Part shown: one piece after another, positions 1 through 5,865 of the stretch
Position numbering within the stretch: the first letter of the stretch is position 1
Layout of the letters: each line of letters starts with the position of its first letter
Assembly (NCBI GenBank): GCA_029857925.1
Contig: JAOUGF010000135.1
Coordinates: 1-6,227 of the forward strand
Direction: 5' to 3'
DNA: 6,227 bases
DNA from: Gammaproteobacteria bacterium
GTDB taxonomy: Bacteria > Pseudomonadota > Gammaproteobacteria > S012-40
The notes under the pieces: generated by a model
Database searches by the model: none
What the model was told of the DNA's origin: nothing
Seen by the model: the letters and a program-made list of their open reading frames with translations, nothing else
Translations under genes and position numbers: made by a program

Positions 1-2067
1 GCCGTCGCATCCGACGCTTTCTGTATATTTTTTATCTTCAATTTCTGTCAGCGGGCGCACCCTTAGATCGACCTGTCCGGCGGGCGTAAATTTAATCGCG
101 TTCGCAATCAGATTCGTCAGGATTTGGGTAAGCCGACGGCTATCGGTAGCGATGAGCGGATCAAGTTGCGGTGCGATAGAGATATTCAGTGCCAGCTGCT
201 TATCATTAGCGAGCGGACGCAGCCGCAGCTCTAATGATGTACAAACCTTTTTAATGTCTATAATTTCTACATTCACGTCTACCTTTCCAGATTCTATCTT
301 GGATAGGTCCAGTATGTCGTTGATCAACTCAAGCAGGTCTATGCCCGATTGATGGATGATTTTTACAGATTCCAGCTGTTCCGCGCTCAAGTTATTTTCT
401 GAATTTTCCGCGAGCATACCCGCCAAAAGCAGCAAGCTGTTCAAGGGAGTGCGCAGTTCGTGCGACATATTCGCCAAGAATTCTGATTTGTACCGGCTGG
501 TTAGCGACAGTTGGTTAGATTTTTCCTCCAATTGGGTTTGTATGTCCAATAATTCAAAACGCTGGCGTTCGAGGTCGCGCGTGCGTTCTTCAAGCGCTCT
601 ATTGGTTTCTTCCAATTCGGTTTGTTGAACGAGCAATGTGTCTTGCGATTGGCGCAACACCTCTGCCTGCTCTTCAAGCACAGTGTTGACTTCGGAAAGC
701 TGCTCGCGCTGGCGCAGGCTTTCTTCGAATAGATCATTGATGCGGTCCTGTGCTGTGATACTGACGTAGGATCCGGCAACTCGGTATTCACAGCTTTTGA
801 GATATTCAAGCTGCTCTTTGGTGACGGGTTTGAAGCCGCCGATTTCGACTACTAAAATGACTTCGTCATTGTATGAAAAAGGGAAAAGACAAAGAGAGCA
901 CGGCGCACTTTCCCCTAAACCGGATGTGATACGCATATAACCGGCGGGCACATCGTCTTGCATCAGTGGCGAGCCGTTTTTGGCGACCTGGCCAACGAGG
1001 CCGTGGCCGATGGGGTATGTCGGTGCGATGTCTGAGGGCAAAATATCCGCATAATTCGCCATTCGCCTAAAACCGTTGATTTCTTTCGCGTAGATGCGGC
1101 CGACAGCGGCGTTTAAAAACACGCACAGGCGATCCAATACGCGTTGACAGAAGTCCGATCGATTTTGTGCGAAACGCAGAGTGTCAGATAATTCCGCCAG
1201 CGCTTTAATGCGCACTATTTCAAGTTCGCGTTCCGCCGTCAGGGCGCGTAGATTAAGGGTCATAGTCTGCAATGCTTGCCCAAGTTGATCGTGTGGGCTG
1301 CGCGGTGTGAACTCTTGTTGATAATCGCCGGTCGCTACACTATGCGCCAAACTTGCCACGCCACGTGTCTGTTCGATCATACGATTTATGGACTTTGCCA
1401 ATCTATCGCGTTCGCTTTTTACGACGATATCGACTTGCAGGTCACCCTGCGCGATACTCCCCACTACGTGTTCGATTTCAGTGAAGGTAGCCGTCATTTT
1501 ATTAAAGGCGTGGCCGAAGAGGTCTTCACTGGAGGAAGGTTGATAGCGGGTGGAGTAGTCTCCCTCTGCGATACGATCAAAAACCAATGCATGATGCTTA
1601 AATATTGTTTCAATGGCAATGCTAGCATCGAGCTGTGCGAGTGAAGTGATCGCGTGTAGAATTTGAATATTTTCCGAGTCGGTATCAGAGGTAACTAAAA
1701 GGGGATGAGTTATGGCTTTGAGGAAAAAGGTCAGTGAAGAAAAATAGGCCTGAACCGGCAACCCGATGCGTGCATGCGCGGTACCGACATCGCGGCGGCG
1801 CTGAACGTAGGCGTCATCAATCTGCGCATCCAGAAATTCCTCCCAATAACCGCGCTGCATGCTTTTTACACGAAACAGCGTCTCATCATTGTGAAAAAAG
1901 GCGTGAAAATGTTGCGAGGTCGCCAGCCAGCGGTAAAATTCATCAACGATGCGCGGAATGTCCTTCCTATGATGTTCACCATAATCGCGGATGCGGACCA
2001 GTTGTTGGCTATCTAGGCCATAAAGGTCCAGCAGATATTCCGCAGAAACATCGGAGTTTATATTCAT
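1..2067 (-). CDS. Globin-coupled, poly-HAMP, GAF sensor histidine kinase (3' end beyond the window)
   Basis: An uninterrupted minus-strand frame of 689 codons starts at the ATG at 2065-2067 and runs off the left edge. Residues about 12-125 match a globin-coupled sensor (protoglobin) domain: FYRWL carries a B-helix Tyr (Y45), and VGTAHARIGLP holds the expected proximal haem ligand, H98. Three HAMP-like units follow (about 159-199, 200-238 and 239-283), each with a GD(Y/L) turn; then a GAF domain (about 285-435), a Gln/Glu-rich coiled coil (about 440-525) and HisKA with phospho-acceptor H536 in FLANMSHELRTP. The N-box follows (N652, N656 in LTNLIANAIKFT). The G boxes and any receiver or Hpt domains lie outside the window. 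No signal peptide or membrane helix is seen, so the protein should be cytoplasmic. By family knowledge the globin would bind O2, NO or CO and control autophosphorylation; the ligand here is inferred. The start is the only ATG after the last in-frame stop; its Shine-Dalgarno is weak (AGG, 10 nt away). Kinase identity is very secure, the globin call strong. Confidence 0.93.
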   Translation of the reverse strand, partial: MNINSDVSAEYLLDLYGLDSQQLVRIRDYGEHHRKDIPRIVDEFYRWLATSQHFHAFFHNDETLFRVKSMQRGYWEEFLDAQIDDAYVQRRRDVGTAHARIGLPVQAYFSSLTFFLKAITHPLLVTSDTDSENIQILHAITSLAQLDASIAIETIFKHHALVFDRIAEGDYSTRYQPSSSEDLFGHAFNKMTATFTEIEHVVGSIAQGDLQVDIVVKSERDRLAKSINRMIEQTRGVASLAHSVATGDYQQEFTPRSPHDQLGQALQTMTLNLRALTAERELEIVRIKALAELSDTLRFAQNRSDFCQRVLDRLCVFLNAAVGRIYAKEINGFRRMANYADILPSDIAPTYPIGHGLVGQVAKNGSPLMQDDVPAGYMRITSGLGESAPCSLCLFPFSYNDEVILVVEIGGFKPVTKEQLEYLKSCEYRVAGSYVSITAQDRINDLFEESLRQREQLSEVNTVLEEQAEVLRQSQDTLLVQQTELEETNRALEERTRDLERQRFELLDIQTQLEEKSNQLSLTSRYKSEFLANMSHELRTPLNSLLLLAGMLAENSENNLSAEQLESVKIIHQSGIDLLELINDILDLSKIESGKVDVNVEIIDIKKVCTSLELRLRPLANDKQLALNISIAPQLDPLIATDSRRLTQILTNLIANAIKFTPAGQVDLRVRPLTEIEDKKYTESVGCDG

Positions 2068-2103
2068 CCCGCGAGTACCTATCCCTGTACGGTAGAACTT
2101 TCC

Positions 2104-2140
2104 ATTATATGGATTAAGACACGTTAAATATTTGTGTCAA
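2104..2140 (-). promoter_or_regulatory. Candidate promoter of the sensor kinase
   Basis: On the minus strand a perfect TATAAT lies at 2104-2109, about 37 bp before the kinase start, giving an expected leader of about 30 nt. A perfect TTGACA lies upstream at 2135-2140, but the gap between them is 25 bp, too long for an ordinary sigma-70 pair. Either only one hexamer is used, or the promoter needs an activator to correct the spacing. A poorer -10 match, CTTAAT, lies 16 bp from the TTGACA. Confidence 0.45.
2118..2138. promoter_or_regulatory. Dyad symmetry overlapping the kinase promoter
   Basis: GACAC at 2118-2122 and GTGTC at 2134-2138 form a 21-bp dyad with an 11-bp AT-rich centre. It lies between the two promoter hexamers and overlaps the TTGACA. 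The half-site spacing of about two helical turns suits a dimeric regulator. Flanking TTAAG (2114-2118) and CTTAA (2149-2153) add further partial symmetry. I do not match it to a named regulator. Confidence 0.35.
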
Positions 2141-2151
2141 GAATGTCCTTA

Positions 2152-2190
2152 AATCAGTGTAGGTTATTCTTTTTGCTTAATCAATGTAGG
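2152..2190. repeat. Imperfect 12-bp direct repeat upstream of the kinase promoter
   Basis: AATCAGTGTAGG (2152-2163) and AATCAATGTAGG (2179-2190) differ at one base and have starts 27 bp apart. They sit just upstream of the minus-strand TTGACA, where activator sites are common. TTATTC (2164-2169) and GAATAA (2190-2195) also form an inverted pair around the second copy. Both could be chance features of an AT-rich stretch. Confidence 0.35.
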
Positions 2191-2413
2191 AATAATAAAT
2201 AACGGTTTTATATTGCGGAGGGTAGGATTTCTAGTTGACATCGCGTGTAGTAGTGCTTCTGAACCACACTATTTGTATTCTAAAATGGGCGAAATGCCAG
2301 GCGCGAAACGTCATAAAATCTATACGAGGTCTGACGCTGTGCGGTATCAAGCCGTATATCTGGAAAGCGATGACGGTGCGCACACACTGAGCAGAATCTG
2401 TCTCGCGGTGCGT

Positions 2414-3019
2414 TTATTCGTCATTTATACCCTTTCCATTTTGGATTCGAGGAATACATTTTTCAATTCTAGATTGCCGCGTTTTAGATTGCTTGGGAGC
2501 CGAAAAATGCAGGATGTAGGCGCGTTGACGTCCCGGCGTTAATGCTTCAAAGGCCTTTTTCAACGCCGGGGTGCCATCGAATATATCTATGAGTTCATCC
2601 GGCAGTTGGAATTCTGTTATCTTTTTAAGCGCGACTTTAAGCCCAGCGCTTTCCACCGCAATTGCCTCATCAACATAGGCTTTCAATACTGCGTCCAACT
2701 CAACGATTTCACGCTTTTCAGTGAAACGAATCTGGCGTGTCGCCTGCGTATTTTCTGTAGGTTTGACTAGAATGCCGTTGGGATCTGCTAATAACGCGCC
2801 CTTGCTAAACAAAAGCGCGCAATAATTTTTAAACCCGACGATTAATACTACGATTTTGCCATCTAGTGTGTAAGTAGGTTTGCCCCATTTCAGTTCTTCA
2901 GTCAACTGACAGTCGAGAAGAATTTCCCTGAGCAGCGCCATTTCCTCGCGCCACTTTTTGGCCTTGCGAAAATAGCCATTAACGTTAGAATTCATTCCGC
3001 TTTTGGTGTCTTTCAGCAC
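2414..3019 (-). CDS. YdeI/OmdA-family protein with N-terminal DUF1801-like domain
   Basis: The product has 201 residues, close to the usual length of this family. Residues about 9-120 resemble DUF1801: YFRKAKKWREEMALLREILL, then LKWGKPTYTLDGK and FKNYCALLFSKGALL. Residues about 140-201 match the C-terminal YdeI/OmdA segment, including LPDEL, ALKKAFEALTPGRQRAY and the ending IEKCIPRIQNGKGIND. DUF1801 includes the frataxin-like Bacillus YdhG (Fra), and OmdA-type proteins have been linked to bacteriocin protection, but no biochemical role can be read from this sequence. It looks soluble and cytoplasmic. Two starts are possible. GTG at 3019 has AGGA 7 nt upstream (3027-3030) and is chosen here. 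ATG at 2995 gives MNSNVNGYF, closer to where homologues begin, but has only a weak Shine-Dalgarno. The stop is TAA. The gene is followed by 346 bp before the kinase, so co-transcription is not obvious. Confidence 0.85.
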   Translation of the reverse strand: MLKDTKSGMNSNVNGYFRKAKKWREEMALLREILLDCQLTEELKWGKPTYTLDGKIVVLIVGFKNYCALLFSKGALLADPNGILVKPTENTQATRQIRFTEKREIVELDAVLKAYVDEAIAVESAGLKVALKKITEFQLPDELIDIFDGTPALKKAFEALTPGRQRAYILHFSAPKQSKTRQSRIEKCIPRIQNGKGINDE

Positions 3020-3026
3020 ATAGAAA

Positions 3027-3050
3027 TCCTGGTTGAAAATGATTATTGCA
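3027..3050 (-). promoter_or_regulatory. Extended -10 promoter and Shine-Dalgarno of the YdeI-family gene
   Basis: The minus strand reads TGCAATAAT at 3042-3050, an extended -10 (TGn plus a 5/6 hexamer). AGGA lies at 3027-3030, 7 nt before the GTG start. Transcription would begin near 3035, giving a very short leader that still includes the AGGA and favours the GTG over the later ATG. A TTGACG lies upstream, but its gap of about 21 bp is too long to be a normal -35. Confidence 0.35.
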
Positions 3051-3157
3051 GGTTATCGCGCGAATAAGCGTCAAAGCAATGGTCGAGCTGAACTTTTTCC
3101 AAGCCTCGCACGTTCTAGGCGAGCGGTATTTTAATTTCGAGGTTCCCTTTACATTAG

Positions 3158-3176
3158 CCCAACCAACGTCGTTGGG
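3158..3176 (-). repeat. Palindrome directly after the exporter stop codon
   Basis: CCAACGTCGTTGG (3163-3175) is a 13-bp palindrome with a single central base, one base past the exporter's TGA. An overlapping alternative pairs CCCAAC (3158-3163) with GTTGGG (3171-3176), 6 bp with a 7-nt loop. In the transcript it could form a short 3' hairpin. The bases after it on the minus strand (CTAATGTAAAGG) are not a U-tract, so it is not a canonical intrinsic terminator. Confidence 0.3.
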
Positions 3177-4646
3177 TCATTGTTTATGCATCGCAACGGG
3201 GCGACGCACAAAAAATGCCGTTATGACGGCCACGAGCGAGAGCAGTGCAGCCCATAGAAAGGCGTTGCGGATACCACCGGCCAGTGCATTGATCGACGGG
3301 GTTCCAATCGACGTTAAGCGCGCACTTTCTACCGACATCAGTGCGATTAGTAACGCGACACCCGCAGCGCCCGCCAATTGCTGGATAGACCCCAATAGGG
3401 CACTGCCGTGGGAATAAAGCGGCGGTGGAATGGAGCTCATGCTCGCAGTGAATAAGGGTGTGAAGACAAGGGCTAGGCTGGTGCCAATCAATAAGTGCCC
3501 TAGCAGTATAAATTGCCAACTGGAATCTGTGTCGAGCTGTGTCATGCCCCATAACACCGCGCTAAAAATCAAGGCACCGGGGACGACCAGGCGTACGGGA
3601 CCGTGGCGATCGTAAAGTCGACCCACCCAGGGCGCCAGTAAGCCCATAATCAAACCACCCGGAAGAAAGATAAGTCCGGTCTGCAGCGTGGACAGTGCCA
3701 ACACATTTTGCATATAGATCGGTAGCAGGATAATGGCGCCAAAGAAAGTCATCATCGCGATCGCCATCATGCCTAAACTGATCGAAAATCCATGAGACTT
3801 AAACGTACGTAAGTCCAACAGCGCTTGTTCTCGTTTCTGTAAACGAAGTTGTCGCCATATAAAAATCACCATTGAAAAAATTCCGATTGTCAGCGCCTTC
3901 CACGCTGCAATTGGCGCATTGTGTGTGTCTATCTGCCCCATGCTCGACAATCCATAAACTATACCTCCAAACGCAATCCCAGACAACGCCACCGAGGGGA
4001 TGTCGACGGGTGCATAGCGTGTCACCGTCACATTGACGATTCGAAAATAGCCGAAGGCCAACGCGGACAACGAAATGGGAAGGACGAGCCAGAACAGCCA
4101 CGGCCAATCGAATTGACTTAAAATGAAGCCCGCCGCGGCAGGACCAATGGCCGGTGCGACTGAAATCACCACGGATACATTGCCCATGAACTGACCGCGG
4201 CGTTGTTCCGGCACTAACATCATGATGGTGGTCATCAACAGCGGCATCATGACGGCGGTACCGCACGCCTGAATGACACGCCCGACGACCAGCGCTGCCA
4301 GTCCGGAAGCGAGCGCGCACATCAACGTACCGACACTGAACAATGTCATCGCCAACAGGAATACCGGTCGAGTATTCATACGTTGTAATAAAAATCCCGT
4401 CACCGGTATTACAATGGACATCGTCAGCAGAAACGCCGTCGTGAGCCATTGCGCCGCGCCAGCGGTCACACCAAGCGCGGTCATCAAATGCGGAATAGCG
4501 ACGATCATCAGTGTTTCATTTAAAATCACCACGAATGTTGAAACCATAAGTACGGCGATTACCAAGCGATTGCGTTTATCAAAACGCGGATCGTGCGCTA
4601 ATAATGCCGCAGTTTGCGCAGAATCTAGGGAGTTTTCTGAGGCCAT
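3177..4646 (-). CDS. DHA2-family (EmrB/QacA/LmrB-like) MFS multidrug exporter
   Basis: The 489-residue product is a polytopic inner-membrane protein with enough hydrophobic segments for the 14 helices of the DHA2 family, whose members export drugs by proton antiport. Helix 1 holds the DHA2 signature variant ILNETLMIVAIPHL (acidic E44), as in LmrB-type lincomycin exporters. A motif A-like loop follows helix 2 (GFLLQRMNTRP, 84-94). Motif B is GRVIQACGTA (122-131, R123 and Q126). The antiporter motif C is APAIGPAAAGF (164-174). A second motif A-like loop, GRLYDRHGP (342-350), marks the second half. The N-terminus is a short soluble tail. The ATG start has AGGA 5 nt upstream (4652-4655). No membrane-fusion partner or TetR/MarR regulator gene is adjacent, so the pump may act alone or use an unlinked partner. 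The substrate cannot be predicted. Confidence 0.93.
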   Translation of the reverse strand: MASENSLDSAQTAALLAHDPRFDKRNRLVIAVLMVSTFVVILNETLMIVAIPHLMTALGVTAGAAQWLTTAFLLTMSIVIPVTGFLLQRMNTRPVFLLAMTLFSVGTLMCALASGLAALVVGRVIQACGTAVMMPLLMTTIMMLVPEQRRGQFMGNVSVVISVAPAIGPAAAGFILSQFDWPWLFWLVLPISLSALAFGYFRIVNVTVTRYAPVDIPSVALSGIAFGGIVYGLSSMGQIDTHNAPIAAWKALTIGIFSMVIFIWRQLRLQKREQALLDLRTFKSHGFSISLGMMAIAMMTFFGAIILLPIYMQNVLALSTLQTGLIFLPGGLIMGLLAPWVGRLYDRHGPVRLVVPGALIFSAVLWGMTQLDTDSSWQFILLGHLLIGTSLALVFTPLFTASMSSIPPPLYSHGSALLGSIQQLAGAAGVALLIALMSVESARLTSIGTPSINALAGGIRNAFLWAALLSLVAVITAFFVRRPVAMHKQ

Positions 4647-4660
4647 AAAATTCCTGTAAA

Positions 4661-4684
4661 TGAATAGATACGCTTGAATACGCT
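4661..4684. repeat. Tandem 10-bp repeat in the exporter upstream region
   Basis: ATACGCT occurs at 4668-4674 and again at 4678-4684, exactly one helical turn apart, within GATACGCTTG followed by AATACGCTAG. TGAATA is also repeated, at 4661-4666 and 4675-4680. The block lies 15-38 bp before the exporter ATG, between its Shine-Dalgarno and any promoter, where a repressor would act on the leader. No regulator is identified. Confidence 0.35.
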
Positions 4685-5041
4685 AGTGTCTAACATGGAG
4701 ATTAAATATTCATACGAGAATCACTACAGCCACCATGCCGTTCAACGACGCGTTGCGTTGTAGTATAGCAGCCTTCGCATAGAATCGAATCCACCTCATC
4801 AGGTCAGTGTGCGGTTGAATTTCTTTGATTATTAACCCGTCAACTAAATAACACTGAACATAATCCCCTTTCTTTTAGCTGGGGAAGGTTAGTGAGAGGG
4901 GGGGAAAAGGATAGTTTTCGATGACGGGTAAAAAACTGGTTGCAGCGACCTATTCCATCACCAATATGATGTCCATTTGTTGTATGATTTTACTAGGCAT
5001 TTTACAATGCTTGGTTTCATTTGGTAAATGTCCGCAATCTC

Positions 5042-5048
5042 AAGGAGG
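5042..5048 (+). promoter_or_regulatory. Strong Shine-Dalgarno fixing the cytochrome c start
   Basis: AAGGAGG lies 5 nt before the ATG at 5054, a near-perfect anti-16S match. It settles the start against the longer TTG-initiated reading from 5021, which would put 11 polar or charged residues ahead of the signal peptide. Confidence 0.85.
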
Positions 5049-5053
5049 TACGC

Positions 5054-5431
5054 ATGAAAACAATTGTTTACAGAATCATACTCAGTTTATCGGTTGTAGT
5101 GTTACCGATTTTCGCTGTCGGCAACGACGCATCGGCAGAGCCAAATGTACCCTTCAAATTCGCGCTTGGAAAGACAAAGTATCTGGAAAGTTGTTCGGTT
5201 TGCCATGGCCCCCGTTTGGAGGGTAGCAAGCAGGGTCCGCCGTTGATGCATGATTACTACAAGCCCTCACACCATAATGATGACGCCTTTTATCGCGCCG
5301 CGTTACAGGGAGTGCATGCGCATCACTGGCAATTCGGCGACATGCCCAAGATCAAGGGTATTACACCCAAGGACATGGATGCGATTATTCCGTTTATCCG
5401 TTGGTTGCAACATGAGAAGGGATTGTTTTAA
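5054..5431 (+). CDS. Exported monohaem class I cytochrome c
   Basis: This is a 125-residue electron-transfer protein. Residues 1-28 form a Sec signal peptide: MKTIVYR, a hydrophobic core (IILSLSVVVLPIFAV) and a likely cleavage after ASA (26-28). The mature protein of about 97 residues fits a small class I cytochrome c exported to the periplasm. The single haem site is CSVCH (C47, C50, axial H51), and the distal ligand is most likely M97 in WQFGDMPKI. The C-terminal helix (about 106-122, DMDAIIPFIRWLQ) is typical of the fold. His residues cluster ahead of the Met (H73, H74, H88, H90, H91); the HHW-x-FG-x-MP pattern recurs, as I recall, in related small cytochromes. No oxidase or dehydrogenase subunit is adjacent, so its redox partners are unknown. 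The gene is convergent with nothing and is followed by 434 bp before the lipoprotein. Confidence 0.93.
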   Translation: MKTIVYRIILSLSVVVLPIFAVGNDASAEPNVPFKFALGKTKYLESCSVCHGPRLEGSKQGPPLMHDYYKPSHHNDDAFYRAALQGVHAHHWQFGDMPKIKGITPKDMDAIIPFIRWLQHEKGLF

Positions 5432-5503
5432 AAAAGTTTATTCTCACAGCTTACACGAGAAATGGTTTGCGCGACGCCTGCGCCTGGCTGTCTTGACGCA
5501 CCC

Positions 5504-5520
5504 CCTACACACGAAGTAGG
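5504..5520 (+). terminator. Weak hairpin after cytochrome c
   Basis: CCTAC (5504-5508) and GTAGG (5516-5520) can form a 5-bp stem with a 7-nt loop, 72 nt after the cytochrome stop. No T-tract follows, only a short TAATTTCTT some 10 nt later, so at best it is a poor terminator or a 3' end stabilised by other means. Confidence 0.15.
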
Positions 5521-5704
5521 CGCGCGTGAGTAATTTCTTAAGGTGCAGAAACAAGCATACCCGCACGCATCAATGGGTGTCGTGTCGCTTGGCGTTTCGA
5601 TAGACGCAACAAGTCTTTCGTGACCCGCCACAATGTCTACGTTTTCGCGAAATTATTCGAGTTAAAATGGGCGGTACCGAAGGGCGTCGTTTTTTGGATA
5701 CAGC

Positions 5705-5733
5705 TTGTTTCATTTTGGAAGCAGGCATACAAT
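5705..5733 (+). promoter_or_regulatory. Candidate promoter of the lipoprotein gene
   Basis: TTGTTT (5705-5710) and TACAAT (5728-5733) are separated by an ideal 17 bp. The -10 matches 5 of 6 bases, the -35 only its conserved TTG. Transcription from about 5740 would give a leader of about 125 nt. The spacing makes this the best sigma-70 candidate in the gap. Confidence 0.35.
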
Positions 5734-5865
5734 GATCGGATTTCATCTGGCAACTCAAGCACCCAAGGTGACGCGCCCGTTCAGCTAAATACCGAGCGTA
5801 ACGCATGCAAAGTGAGCTATCCGATAGACGATGCATGTCCTGTAGTATCTTTTGAGGTAAATAAT

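Larger units (their letters stand above)
2068..2413. other. Intergenic region between the kinase and the YdeI-family gene
   Basis: This 346-bp stretch carries the kinase control region in its left half (described separately). In about 2200-2413 I found no convincing gene, RNA or terminator. A TTG-started plus-strand frame from 2213 runs into the antisense of the YdeI-family gene, resembles no family I know and has no good Shine-Dalgarno, so I do not call it. No hairpin with a T-tract follows the YdeI-family stop on the minus strand. Confidence 0.6.
4647..5053. other. Divergent intergenic region between the exporter and cytochrome c
   Basis: This 407-bp region must carry promoters for both divergent genes. 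Toward the exporter, TAGACA with a poor TATCTA about 16 bp on is the best sigma-70-like pair, and it is weak. Toward the cytochrome, TTGCAG (4940-4945) and TATGAT (4965-4970) are separated by 19 bp, and CATAAT lies at 4859-4864; all are weak. Other structure includes CAACG-ACG-CGTTG (4743-4755), TCCCC/GGGGA (4864-4868 with 4881-4885) and a purine-rich run with seven Gs (4898-4904). An ATG at 4921 with AGGA 9 nt upstream opens a 101-codon frame encoding a hydrophobic segment, but it runs far into the cytochrome gene in another frame and is not called. Confidence 0.5.
5432..5865. other. Intergenic region between cytochrome c and the lipoprotein
   Basis: I see no convincing gene in these 434 bp. 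Minus-strand frames at 5428-5631 and 5570-5836 read as low-complexity Arg/Cys/His-rich shadows, and plus-strand frames break within about 25 codons. The region contains a candidate promoter at 5705-5733, the palindrome CGGTACCG followed downstream by GTTTTTT with no pairing stem, and a long leader for the lipoprotein. I recognise no riboswitch. Confidence 0.5.

Noticed and set aside
501..809. A 102-codon minus-strand frame
   Set aside because: It is an out-of-frame shadow inside the GAF and coiled-coil coding region of the kinase.
1276..2117. Plus-strand frames of 80-127 codons opposite the kinase N-terminus
   Set aside because: They are antisense to a well-supported globin/HAMP coding sequence and resemble no family.
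2213..2542. A 109-codon plus-strand frame with a TTG start
   Set aside because: No good Shine-Dalgarno and no recognisable family, and its second part is antisense to the conserved C-terminus of the YdeI-family gene.
3037..3055. Possible Fur-like box over the YdeI-family promoter
   Set aside because: Only one half resembles the consensus (AATAATCATTTTC); the other half does not match, so the similarity mostly reflects AT-rich promoter sequence.
3799..4449. A 216-codon minus-strand frame inside the exporter
   Set aside because: It is the +1 shadow of the MFS gene. Its composition is rich in Arg, His and Cys with no domain, whereas the MFS frame has clear motifs.
4893..4911. G-run as a G-quadruplex
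   Set aside because: There is one run of seven Gs and an isolated GGGG further upstream, not the four tracts needed for an intramolecular quadruplex.
5662..5696. GTTTTTT after a GC-rich stretch as an intrinsic terminator
   Set aside because: The preceding bases contain the palindrome CGGTACCG but no stem adjacent to the T-run.
5598..5830. The 9-mer CGATAGACG present twice (5598-5606 and 5822-5830)
   Set aside because: A shared 9-mer in a few hundred bases is not far from chance, and the flanks do not match.
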